Shown here one piece after another: positions 1-8,455 of a stretch of 64,000 nt of DNA. The position numbers and the translations under genes were made by a program. Each line of letters begins with the position of its first letter. Positions within the stretch are counted from its first letter, which is position 1. The notes beneath the pieces are model-generated. The model ran no database searches and had not been told where the DNA came from. It saw nothing but the letters and a program-made list of their open reading frames with translations. The stretch is from Povalibacter uvarum (GTDB lineage Bacteria; Pseudomonadota; Gammaproteobacteria; Steroidobacterales; Steroidobacteraceae), in contig NZ_JACHHZ010000003.1 in the NCBI RefSeq assembly GCF_014202975.1, forward strand, positions 496,001 to 560,000, written 5' to 3'.

Positions 1-698
1 CGCGGCACGTCGACCAGCGCACGACAGCCCGTATGCGTGATGGCCATCGGCGACTTGCATGCCGCGATGCCCTCACTGATGGTGCGCGGACCGGCATGAC
101 TCAGATCCACGAGAATGTTCAATCGATTGAGCTCGGCGATCAGTTCGCGACCGAGTGAGCTCAGGCCGCCATCCGCGGGTTCGAGACAGCCATCGCCCAT
201 GACATTGCGACGGTTGTAGACGGGCTGGACGATGCGAACGCCGAGCCCATGGAACGTAGGGAGGCGCGACAGGTCCGCATCCAGCATCGTCGTGTCCTGG
301 AACCCGTAGATCAGGCCCATCCGGCCCGTCGACTTCGCGGTCTGCAAATCGCGGCCGGTGAGCACTTTCAGGAACACGTCGGGATGCGCTCCGATCTCAC
401 GCTCGCACCAGCCGATGCCAGCGACGGTTTCCTCGAACTTGCGAGGACCGTTGCCGACGCTGTTCACGGTTACGTTGATCGCCGTGACGCCCGAAGCTTT
501 GACATCTGCGATTGCGCGGGCAGACAGCGGCGCATCCGGACCCGCGGAGGGATCGAACTCACCGGGACCGCCCAGTCCATCGATGACGACGGCGCGAGAA
601 TAAGCATTCTTCGAGTACGACCGCCGGGTTGCTGCGCCAGCCGCGGTGGCGAGACTGAGTGCCATGGCCGAACCGATGAACGTGCGTCGATCGAGCAT
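1..698 (-). CDS. Membrane dipeptidase-like protein (peptidase M19), partial at left edge
   Basis: The minus-strand frame stays open from an ATG at 698 to the window edge, so the C-terminus is missing. It opens with RRTFIGSAMALSLATAAGA, a Tat-like or Sec signal, so export is expected. The middle has DLSHAGPRTISEGIAAC and PMAITHTGCRAL, which match the zinc-site region of renal dipeptidase-type M19 peptidases (dipeptide hydrolysis at a binuclear zinc site). The N-terminal H-x-D zinc pair of classical members (VxDgHnD) is not there: the sequence reads VIDGLGGPGEFD. This is either a divergent subfamily or an altered activity. The family call is firm; the substrate is unknown. Confidence 0.8.
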   Translation of the reverse strand, partial: MLDRRTFIGSAMALSLATAAGAATRRSYSKNAYSRAVVIDGLGGPGEFDPSAGPDAPLSARAIADVKASGVTAINVTVNSVGNGPRKFEETVAGIGWCEREIGAHPDVFLKVLTGRDLQTAKSTGRMGLIYGFQDTTMLDADLSRLPTFHGLGVRIVQPVYNRRNVMGDGCLEPADGGLSSLGRELIAELNRLNILVDLSHAGPRTISEGIAACKSPMAITHTGCRALVDVP

Positions 699-779
699 TC
701 CGAATGCCTCCCGCGGTAAGTGACGTGCAGAGATTAGCTCCAAAGCTTCGCCGTCGTGAAGGCCGGGATGTCGCGAGGC

Positions 780-3062
780 TCAGTGCGAGTCGCTGGATGA
801 AGGTGGCGTACCGGTTGCGGGTTCGAGACTCACGAAGAACGTCGAGCCTTCACCGGGAACGCTGTCGGCCCAGACCCGGCCGTGCATTCTCTGAACGGCC
901 TTGCGGACGAGCGCGAGGCCGATGCCTGTTCCTTCATAGCCCGATGCATGGAGGCGCTGGAAGATCTCGAAGATCTTCTCGCGGTATTCGGAATCGAAGC
1001 CGATGCCGTTGTCGCTGATCCTGAGCAGATACGCTCCGTTTTCGATGGCGGACTCGATGCGGATGCGCGGCGTGACGCCGTCGCGCGAGAACTTCAGTGC
1101 GTTCTCGAGCAGGTTTCTGAGCACGATCGCCAGTCCTTCGCGATCCGCCATCACGGGGACATCGCACAACGCGACATCGACGTTCGCATCGGCCTGCCGG
1201 AGAGAGTCCGCCATCGTCCGCAATACATCGTCGACGATCTCTGCGCAGTCGATCGCCGCCACGCATTGCTCACGATGCTCGAGCCTGGAGTAGTTCAGCA
1301 GGCCTTCGATGAGGGCTGCCATGCGGATCGAGCCCTGTCGCGCCCGATCGATGAGTCGCAGCTCATTGTCTGTAAGCCGATCGCGCGCGCTTTCCTGCAG
1401 CAGGGCGTTGAAGCCATCGATGGCGCGCAAAGGTGCCTTCAGGTCGTGCGCGACTGCATACGCGAAGTTCTGCGACTCACGATAGGCTTCCGTGAGTTGC
1501 TGGGTTCGCTCCGCCACGCGCAGTTCGAGATCGTCGACCAGTTCGCGATAGCGGGTTTCGCTGTCGCGCAATGACTGCTCCAGTTCCTTGAACGTAGTGA
1601 TGTCCACATGCGAACCCAGCATGCGCGACATCCGGCCCGCATCGTCGTGGAGCATCCCGCCTTGCGCGAGGATCCATCTGTAAGAGCCGTCGCGATGCTG
1701 CAGGCGCTGTTCGCTGACGTATTCGCCCACCGGGTCCTTCAGGTATTCGTCGAGCGCCGCAGTGACTCTGGCACGATCCTCGGGATGCAGGCGCTTGTTC
1801 CATTCCTCGAAGCTGTCAGCCATCTCGTGCTCGCCATAGCCGAGCTGTCGTTTCCACTCGGGAGAGAAGCGCACGGCGTTGGTCCGCACGTCCCATTCCC
1901 AGAGTCCCACTCCGCCTGCACGCGCGGTCAGTTCGATCATTCGTTCGAGCTCGCCGCGACGCTGTTCTAGCGTGTCGAAGCGCTCGCGGGACTTCTTCAA
2001 CGCCGCTGCTTGCCGATCGAGTTGCCCTCTCAGGCGCCGGCCTTGCGCATACAGCCACGACTCCCGCACTCCCAGGATGACTGCGAATGCAATGAGGGCC
2101 AGTGAGCCGATCTGAATCATTCCGGCACTGATTTCGCGCGCCAGCGCGAACGCGGTCATCGCAATGCACGTCAGGAGAAACGAGGGGACGAGGAGCTCCA
2201 CCCATTCCTGCGGATCGGCGGTGGGTCGCCGTTCGCCAGTCGCGACGTGGGGATCGCGTCGGATCTCGGCTGCCCACTGATGAAGCGCAAAGGCGATGAT
2301 CCAGCCGATGTTGAAGAAACTGGTCGCTCCGTACGCGGCGATGATCAGCTCACGCGTGTACAGCACGCCTGAAACCATCTGCGTCCCGAGCGACAGCATC
2401 AGGAGCGTTATGGGTGTCAGGCGATGCCCCCAGCGGTAAGACCACAGCAGGTACAGGGCCAGAACGAATGCGATAGCCACGGTCGCGTTCTCGCTGACCA
2501 CGATGAGCGTGACGGGCAGGGTGTGCCTGGGCGCCAGGAAAGGTCGCGTGAACACGATGACAAGGACGGCCGCGAAACTGCAGAGAATCAGGCTGAGATT
2601 GGCAACGCGCAGCCATCGCAGGGGGCGTTCCGGCTGAGTGTTGCGGAGCACGAGCAGGCCCGCGATCATCAGCGGACCGAACGCAAGATAGCCGAGGTCC
2701 GAGTAGCTCGGGAATGGCACTGGAACATCGAGCACGATCTCGTACGCATTCCAGATGAGCTGGCCGATGGCCCAGGCTGTCGCGGCCGCAAAGAACAGCA
2801 GCCACGCATAGCGTTCGCGTCCATCGACTGCACGGGCGGCCCTGTACGAGCTGATTGCCGCCAGGGTCGAGGCGATGCTCCAGGCGACGTCGTTCAGAAT
2901 CGCCGTCGCGCGCGAACTGAGATCGCCGAGCGCGATGAGCAGTACGTAGCAAAGCAGGCCGACCAGCCAACTCGAGGCCAGCATCGTGTGGCGCCGCTTT
3001 TCTCCCTGTGGTCCCCGCGCCGGGGCCACGGCTTCTTCAGATTGTTCTGTTGATTTCGCCAC
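780..3062 (-). CDS. Membrane sensor histidine kinase (multi-TM sensor, PAS, HisKA, HATPase)
   Basis: A 760-residue kinase. Residues about 27-345 form eight or so hydrophobic helices, followed by a coiled segment, a PAS/PAC domain (about 385-500, ending with the HVDITTFKELE linker), a HisKA dimer with phospho-acceptor His near 538 (AVAHDLKAPLRAI), and an ATPase with N box NLLENALKFS, G1 DNGIGFD, F box FEIFQRLH and G2 GTGIGLALV. It should autophosphorylate and pass phosphate to a response regulator, but none is encoded within the window next to it. The start is GTG; an internal ATG at residue 27 (MLASSWLVG) is an alternative. The stimulus cannot be read from the sequence. Confidence 0.92.
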   Translation of the reverse strand: MAKSTEQSEEAVAPARGPQGEKRRHTMLASSWLVGLLCYVLLIALGDLSSRATAILNDVAWSIASTLAAISSYRAARAVDGRERYAWLLFFAAATAWAIGQLIWNAYEIVLDVPVPFPSYSDLGYLAFGPLMIAGLLVLRNTQPERPLRWLRVANLSLILCSFAAVLVIVFTRPFLAPRHTLPVTLIVVSENATVAIAFVLALYLLWSYRWGHRLTPITLLMLSLGTQMVSGVLYTRELIIAAYGATSFFNIGWIIAFALHQWAAEIRRDPHVATGERRPTADPQEWVELLVPSFLLTCIAMTAFALAREISAGMIQIGSLALIAFAVILGVRESWLYAQGRRLRGQLDRQAAALKKSRERFDTLEQRRGELERMIELTARAGGVGLWEWDVRTNAVRFSPEWKRQLGYGEHEMADSFEEWNKRLHPEDRARVTAALDEYLKDPVGEYVSEQRLQHRDGSYRWILAQGGMLHDDAGRMSRMLGSHVDITTFKELEQSLRDSETRYRELVDDLELRVAERTQQLTEAYRESQNFAYAVAHDLKAPLRAIDGFNALLQESARDRLTDNELRLIDRARQGSIRMAALIEGLLNYSRLEHREQCVAAIDCAEIVDDVLRTMADSLRQADANVDVALCDVPVMADREGLAIVLRNLLENALKFSRDGVTPRIRIESAIENGAYLLRISDNGIGFDSEYREKIFEIFQRLHASGYEGTGIGLALVRKAVQRMHGRVWADSVPGEGSTFFVSLEPATGTPPSSSDSH

Positions 3063-3153
3063 AAGACGTCAACGACGACCGGACTGGGCGCAGGTTCGAA
3101 CAAGTCCGGTCGAAGCGCAAGTCCGGCGCACGCAGGCGCCGCGAGTTCTTACG

Positions 3154-4449
3154 CTAATCCAGCATGCCGATCAGCGCGTCGATGCGGATGTTCGCGAAAT
3201 TGCAGAAGGTATCGGAGATGGCGTACGGCAGGATGATCTGATCCGCGTGCCGCATGGCTCCGCACGTGTAGACGACGTTGGGAACGTAGCCTTCGCGTTC
3301 GGCGGGCTCGGGGCGGATCAGGGGCTCCCGTGAGCGCGCGATGACCTTCGACGGATCATCCTTGTCGAGCAATACGGCACCGATCGAGTATTTTCGTACC
3401 GGGCCCACGCCATGGGTCAGCAGCAGCCAGCCTTCGTCGAGTTCGATGGGCGCCCCGCAGTTGCCGATCTGCACGAACTCCCACGGGAACTGCGGTTTCA
3501 GGATTGCCGCCCCGCCGTTCCAGACGTGCAGATCGTCGGAGTAGATCAGATAGAGGTTCTCGTTGTCGTGCCGGGCGATCATGGCGAACTGGCCGCCGAA
3601 CTTGCGCGGGAACAGGCCCATGCCCTTGTTCCGGGCCGCCGTTCCCTGCAGCGGCGTGATGCGGAAGGAGAGGAAGTCGGTCGTTGCGATCAGTTCCGAC
3701 CGGATCTCCCGGCCGCTGTAGGCCGTGAACGTGGCGTAGTAAACGATGTGGTCGCCGGCATCGAACTTCACGAAACGGGCGTCCTCGATGCCGTTCGACT
3801 GCGTCAGCGTCACCGGAAAAATCACGCGTTCGCTGACGTCTTCGTCCGGCCGGAAGACCAGCTCGACTTCATCGCCGTGCGGACCTGTCGTGCGGCTCTG
3901 CACCTTCGGAATGGAGGCCAGCGGTGCCGTCGGGTCGAGCGTCACGATGCCGTCGACAGAGATGGTGCCGGTGCGGAAGGTCAGCGAGGAAATATGTCCT
4001 TCGCCCACGGCACGCACGCTCAGGATGAAGCGTCGCGAGCCGGGCAGCACATTGGATTGATCGGGATGATCGACGATGCTCGGATTGAACAGCGCCGCCG
4101 CCTCGAACGAATACTCGTGCAGGAAGTACGCGCCGACCAGCCGACGCTGCACTCTGGTGAAGTTCTTGTGAGCCGCGAACGCATCCTCCATGTCATCGGC
4201 GCGCGATTCGAACGCTTCGAGCAGGTTGCGATGCCGGCCCTGGAAATTCTGCAGGACATCCGCGAGCTGCAGCTCGGCTGTCGCGGCATCGAGTGCCAGT
4301 ACCCGGTCGACGATATGGTTCGCCCGCGTCTTGTCCGTTGCGTTCAGATCGCGCGGCTCGATCGCAGGCCGGAATGGACGCACGACGACTCGGGCAGGGT
4401 TGGGCCGTAGCCAGACTGGCTGGCGGTTGAGCGACGTAACTTGCGACAA
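3154..4449 (-). CDS. Glycoside hydrolase family 130 protein (mannoside phosphorylase/mannosidase-like)
   Basis: A 431-residue protein with GH130 hallmarks: LFNPSIVDHPD, the IEDARFV segment holding the likely proton-donor Asp, and FPRKFGGQFAMIARHDNENLYL followed by YSDDLHVW. Known GH130 enzymes phosphorolyse or hydrolyse beta-1,4- or beta-1,2-mannosides. At 431 residues it is longer than the roughly 300-residue phosphorylases, with about 80 extra N-terminal residues. The start is TTG with GAGGG 5 nt upstream. It lies 38 bp downstream of the glycosyltransferase in the same direction, so the two are probably co-transcribed and act on the same glycan. Whether it is a phosphorylase or a hydrolase is not resolved. 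Confidence 0.88.
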   Translation of the reverse strand: MSQVTSLNRQPVWLRPNPARVVVRPFRPAIEPRDLNATDKTRANHIVDRVLALDAATAELQLADVLQNFQGRHRNLLEAFESRADDMEDAFAAHKNFTRVQRRLVGAYFLHEYSFEAAALFNPSIVDHPDQSNVLPGSRRFILSVRAVGEGHISSLTFRTGTISVDGIVTLDPTAPLASIPKVQSRTTGPHGDEVELVFRPDEDVSERVIFPVTLTQSNGIEDARFVKFDAGDHIVYYATFTAYSGREIRSELIATTDFLSFRITPLQGTAARNKGMGLFPRKFGGQFAMIARHDNENLYLIYSDDLHVWNGGAAILKPQFPWEFVQIGNCGAPIELDEGWLLLTHGVGPVRKYSIGAVLLDKDDPSKVIARSREPLIRPEPAEREGYVPNVVYTCGAMRHADQIILPYAISDTFCNFANIRIDALIGMLD

Positions 4450-4487
4450 GACACCCTCGGCCGGTGCGGCGGAGCTTGGAAATGGAT

Positions 4488-6770
4488 TCAGGCGCGCAGC
4501 ATTCGCAGCCGCGCGGGCTTCGGCCGATTGCTGACGAGGCGGGCGAACTCACGCATTTCGGCAAGTCCCATCAAGTAGGACACCGCGGACTCGCCGCCGC
4601 GATTCTCGTTGGCGCGGTCGGCGTGCAGCCCATCGCGACAGCTACCCGTTTCCGTATCGACCAGCGGTGTGGAGAGATCGTTGCTGCCGAGGAACCATGC
4701 GAATGCCCGCTGTGCATCGGACGCCCATTGCGGATCGCCATCCGCACGCCATGCAGCAAGACACGCAGAGATTGCGGCTGCCGCTTCCAGCGGTTGCTGA
4801 TCGAACGACCGCGGCAAACGGCGCTTGTCGCCGAAGCTGCCCGAGCCGACAGGGCGAAAATGCCCTGCAACGCTTCTTTGCAGTGCCATGAGCCAGCGCA
4901 ACGATCGCCGACCGGCTGCCGCGTACGCGGGAACGCCAGCGGCGAGACCGGTTACGATCAGGGCCTGCGACAGCCGCGCGTTGTCGTAAGCCAGAACCTC
5001 TTCGAACCAGACCCAGTCTTCAGTCTCGACCGACGCCAGGACGGACATCAATCTGTCGGCGAGGAGCCGCCGCATCGACGGGGCCCGGGAATCCTGTGGG
5101 GCTACGGTGCAATACGCATCCAGTCCGAGGAGCGTGAAGGCCCACGCACGTGGCGAGTGAAAGCTTTCCGCACTGGGCAATGCTTCGGCAAACAACGCAA
5201 CAGCCCATTGACGTCGTGTAGCGCTCGAATCGTCCCGCGAGCACTCGCCGAGCGCCCAGAGCGTTCGTCCATTGCTGTCCTCCGAACCGCTGTCTTCGAG
5301 CCAGCGGCGTTCGAAACTCATGAAGTTCCGGAATCGCCGGGTGTCGGCGTTCCAGGCGTGCTGGACGAAGGCCGCGATCCGGGTGGTCAGCGCATCGGGC
5401 ATGCGATGTTCGCCGCCGGTGTTGAGCGCGCAGGCGACCAGGAGTGCGCGGGCATTGTCATCCACGCAATAGCCGTGCGAACGATCGGGTACAGAATGAA
5501 TCGCGTGCTGGAACAACCCGGTGTCGTCGCACATGGAGAAGAAGTAACCGAGCTGCATGGCCGGCAAGGGCGGACTCTCCTGCACCGTGCCTTCGCCCGG
5601 CGAAGCGATGACCTTGAGTCGCTGCAGGCGCCGTATCCGATCGAACGTCGCGAAGTAGCGTTCCGCCGTTCGTTTCCATGTCATCGAGCGGCTGTTCGCA
5701 TAGGCTTCCGTGCGCATGGCCTGCCGCCTGTTGTCGTTGCACAGCAGTCGCGCGATCTCGGCGCCGATGGCTGCCGCGTCGCCGAACGGCACAAGAATGC
5801 CGCGCCCATCTGCGAGCAGTTCACGTGCATGCCAGTAGGGTGTGGACACGACAGCTTTTCCCAGCCCGAAACTGTACGCCAGCGTGCCGGACGTCATCTG
5901 CGCCTCGTTGAGATAGGGGGTGACGTAGACATCGCACATCGAGATGAAATCGAGCAGCGTCGGCTGGTCGACGAATCGATTCAGGAAAACGACCTGCTTC
6001 TCCAGGCCCAGCGCGTGCACGCGGGCCTGCAGCCGTTCGCGATAAGCCTCGCCTTCGCTGTGCACCAGGTTGGGATGCGTTGCGCCGAGGACGACGTACA
6101 CCGCATCCGGTCGGCTGCGCAGAATTGCCGGCATGGCATCGATCATGACCTCGATGCCTTTGTTGGGAGAGAGCAGTCCGAAGGTGAGCATGACCGTCCT
6201 GCCGTCGAACCCCAGGCGAGCCTTGGCCGCGTCGGGCTCGACGAAAGCAGCATCGGGAATGCCGTGCGGAATGACCTCGATCTTCTCCGCGGCTACGTCG
6301 TAGACGTTGCGCAGCAGCTCTCTCGCCTTCTCGGCCATGACGACGATCTTCGCGGAGAGATCGACGAGTCGCTTCATGACGGCTCGCTGGGCCGGTCGCG
6401 GTTCGGCGAGCACGGTGTGCAGCGTCGTGACGATGGGCATGGTCAGGCGCGAGAGCAACGCAAGCAGGTGACCGCCCGCCTCACCGCCGAAGATGCCGAA
6501 CTCGTGCTGCACGCAGACGATGTCGAACTGACCTGCGTTCAGGAAGTCCGCGGCCTCCTCGTATTCCGTCTGCCTGTCATCGTTGATCTGCATGCGGACG
6601 ACAGAGGGGTAGTCGTAAACGCGACCATGATCTGTCATTGCGACGATGGCGACGTCCACTTCCGGACGCGCGTTGGCGACCGCCTGCTGCAGATCCGTCG
6701 TGAACGTCGCGATGCCGCAACGTCGCGGAAGCGAATTGCCGATAAATGCCAGACGCCTGAGTGCGGTCAT
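4488..6770 (-). CDS. GT4 glycosyltransferase fused to a large C-terminal helical domain
   Basis: A 760-residue protein. Residues 1-385 are a GT-B fold family 4 transferase: IGNSLPRRCGIATFT at the N-terminus, VIPHGIPD, FGLLSPNKGIEVMIDA, and a nucleotide-sugar site NEAQMTSGTLAYSFGLG in which the second Glu of the usual E-x7-E motif is not conserved. Residues about 400-745 begin with GYFFSMCDDTGLFQHA and DRSHGYCVDDNARALL and look like an alpha/alpha-toroid helical domain as in glycan lyases and epimerases. The start has GGAGG 7 nt upstream. It heads a probable two-gene operon with the GH130 gene. The linkage it makes is unknown. Confidence 0.85.
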   Translation of the reverse strand: MTALRRLAFIGNSLPRRCGIATFTTDLQQAVANARPEVDVAIVAMTDHGRVYDYPSVVRMQINDDRQTEYEEAADFLNAGQFDIVCVQHEFGIFGGEAGGHLLALLSRLTMPIVTTLHTVLAEPRPAQRAVMKRLVDLSAKIVVMAEKARELLRNVYDVAAEKIEVIPHGIPDAAFVEPDAAKARLGFDGRTVMLTFGLLSPNKGIEVMIDAMPAILRSRPDAVYVVLGATHPNLVHSEGEAYRERLQARVHALGLEKQVVFLNRFVDQPTLLDFISMCDVYVTPYLNEAQMTSGTLAYSFGLGKAVVSTPYWHARELLADGRGILVPFGDAAAIGAEIARLLCNDNRRQAMRTEAYANSRSMTWKRTAERYFATFDRIRRLQRLKVIASPGEGTVQESPPLPAMQLGYFFSMCDDTGLFQHAIHSVPDRSHGYCVDDNARALLVACALNTGGEHRMPDALTTRIAAFVQHAWNADTRRFRNFMSFERRWLEDSGSEDSNGRTLWALGECSRDDSSATRRQWAVALFAEALPSAESFHSPRAWAFTLLGLDAYCTVAPQDSRAPSMRRLLADRLMSVLASVETEDWVWFEEVLAYDNARLSQALIVTGLAAGVPAYAAAGRRSLRWLMALQRSVAGHFRPVGSGSFGDKRRLPRSFDQQPLEAAAAISACLAAWRADGDPQWASDAQRAFAWFLGSNDLSTPLVDTETGSCRDGLHADRANENRGGESAVSYLMGLAEMREFARLVSNRPKPARLRMLRA

Positions 6771-7177
6771 GCCTGCACCTCCATGGGTAACGCCGCGTAA
6801 GCACGCGACCGGTGGTGAATTTGATGCCGCGCCTCGTCAGGCTCGTTTCGGGCACCTCGACTTCTGCGGCACGTGCCGCTTTCGGTGATGTGACGGTACG
6901 AAGGCTCCTGCGCATGCGAGTGCAGGTGCCACGGGTCATGGATGGAAACAGCCGGGACACTGTTCGCGTCGGTACGAAAACGATTCGGTTTAGTTGAGTT
7001 GACCGCGACTGCGCAGGATGCGCCCGGCCAAAGGAAGTAAAGAGAAAGGTTCAGGCCCGACTGCACTGTACAGTGTCTGCGCCGGTCCCGCTTGGCTTAA
7101 TTGCCGGGACCGTTCCTCGCAGTCGATAAGCCCGGGTTCGTCGGTCGCTCTTGTCCTGCGCCTCCCTACGCTGGCAG
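6771..7177. other. Intergenic region upstream of the GT4-GH130 genes
   Basis: No convincing coding sequence in 407 bp; the short frames here have no family resemblance. It must hold the promoter of the minus-strand glycosyltransferase gene. The only strong structure is a perfect 12-bp palindrome at 7064-7075. Confidence 0.6.
7064..7075. promoter_or_regulatory. 12-bp palindrome, possible operator
   Basis: CACTGTACAGTG is a perfect dyad with no spacer, in the gap between the hydrolase-LuxR gene's 3' end and the glycosyltransferase start. It is about 295 bp upstream of the latter's start codon. A transcription-factor site is possible, but no known consensus was matched with confidence. Confidence 0.3.
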
Positions 7178-8254
7178 TCAGCTCTGCCCCAGCCCGGCGT
7201 CGCGCGCGAGCACTACGGCCTGAGCGCGGCTCTCCACCCCGAGCTTTTCGAAGATCAGCGACACCTGGTTGCGTACCGTCTTTTCCGAGACGTTGAGTGT
7301 CGCGGCGATCTGGGCGTTGTCACGAGCGCGGGCGATCAGTTCGAGGATCTCCTGCTGGCGCGGAGACAACGATGCGAAAGCGGCGGGGCCGGGTGCGACA
7401 GACGTGTCCGGCAGAAACTGACGCACGGCGTCGATCCAGCGCTGCCAGCCGCGTTCGTGTTCGAGCAGCAGATGATTGCCGCTGTCGATGGAGACGAACT
7501 CCGCATCCTCGATGCCGCGGGCGAGCAGGCGTCCTTCTTCGAAGGGAACGCGAACATCATTGACGCTGTGCAGGATCAGGGTCGGGCATTCGACTTCGCG
7601 CAGCAGGTGCGTCACGTCGATCACGTTGAACTCGCGCATGAATCGCGCGGCATTCTGCGGCGATGTCGACAGGCGCTCCATCTCGTTGAACCATTCGTGC
7701 TGTTCCGGTGTGCCGCCGGGAATGAACTGGGTCGTGAAGAACTGCCTGAACGAAGGGTCCTGCTTGCCCCACCCGAGCTGCGCCAGGCGGCACATCATCT
7801 CGGCTTCCTCGCGTTGTTCGTCCGTGTTGCTGCGGATCAGGCGACCGCGAGCGTAGCCGCCGTGCAGCACCAGGTGCGAGACGCGTTCCGGATGTCGCAC
7901 GGCGTAAGCGATGGCGACAGCGGCACCCTGGGAGATGCCGAGGAGCGCGAAACGCTCGGCACCGACCGCATCCGCGACAGTTTCCAGGTCGCGCACCCAG
8001 CTCTCGAAGCTGAGATCGGCCACATCCCAATCCGACAGCCCGCAACCGCGCTCGTCGTATCGCACGAAAGTGGACCGCACCGACAGCTCGCGCAGGAGGT
8101 GGTTCCAGACCGGACTCTCCCAATCCTGCTCGATGTGCGAAAGCCAGGTCGCCGCCTTGATGACCACCGGTTCGCCCGAGCCCGAGACGGCATACGCCAG
8201 CCGCACGCCGTCGTGGGCTCGTGCGAAACGGATCTGTTGCCGCGGAATGCTCAT
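7178..8254 (-). CDS. Alpha/beta-hydrolase fused to a LuxR-type helix-turn-helix
   Basis: A 358-residue protein. Residues 1-275 are an alpha/beta-hydrolase with a complete-looking triad: nucleophile Ser in LLGISQGAA, Asp in HSVNDVRVPF and His in DSGNHLLLEHE. YDERGCGLSDWD near residue 70 is typical of the fold. Residues about 292-355 are a LuxR/GerE DNA-binding domain (LSPRQQEILELIARARDNAQIAATL, then VSEKTVRNQVSLIFEKLGV). I start it at the ATG at 8254, where family similarity begins; the longer open frame upstream lies over the divergent methyltransferase. It is probably a regulator that binds or turns over a small ester- or ketone-like ligand and controls the divergent genes. The ligand is unknown. 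Confidence 0.88.
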   Translation of the reverse strand: MSIPRQQIRFARAHDGVRLAYAVSGSGEPVVIKAATWLSHIEQDWESPVWNHLLRELSVRSTFVRYDERGCGLSDWDVADLSFESWVRDLETVADAVGAERFALLGISQGAAVAIAYAVRHPERVSHLVLHGGYARGRLIRSNTDEQREEAEMMCRLAQLGWGKQDPSFRQFFTTQFIPGGTPEQHEWFNEMERLSTSPQNAARFMREFNVIDVTHLLREVECPTLILHSVNDVRVPFEEGRLLARGIEDAEFVSIDSGNHLLLEHERGWQRWIDAVRQFLPDTSVAPGPAAFASLSPRQQEILELIARARDNAQIAATLNVSEKTVRNQVSLIFEKLGVESRAQAVVLARDAGLGQS

Positions 8255-8307
8255 GGAATCTCGGCTGCTGGACGAATGGGCATGAATGACGGTCCTGGCG
8301 GGCAGGT

Positions 8308-8323
8308 CGGGACACTTGTCCCG
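8308..8323. promoter_or_regulatory. Inverted repeat in the divergent promoter region
   Basis: CGGGACA-CT-TGTCCCG is a 7-bp perfect inverted repeat with a 2-bp spacer. It lies midway in the 201-bp gap between the hydrolase-LuxR gene and the methyltransferase gene. Placement and symmetry fit a dimeric LuxR-family operator; binding by the neighbouring regulator is inference. Confidence 0.45.
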
Positions 8324-8455
8324 CCGCCTTGCTCGTTCGATTCCGGGAACCCGCGCCCCGCGGGACATCTGCCCGCAGACCGGACCACGCCGGCTGCGGA
8401 GAATGCCACCTCGCAACAAGCAAGCGGATGGCACGAGCCGTCCGGGGACGATCAT

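Noticed and set aside
4464-6800. 778-codon plus-strand frame opposite the glycosyltransferase
   Set aside because: His/Arg/Gly-rich composition and no family match; the minus frame encodes a clear GT4 protein.
7151-8455. Long plus-strand frame before the methyltransferase
   Set aside because: It is the antisense of the hydrolase-LuxR gene; the methyltransferase similarity starts only at 8456.
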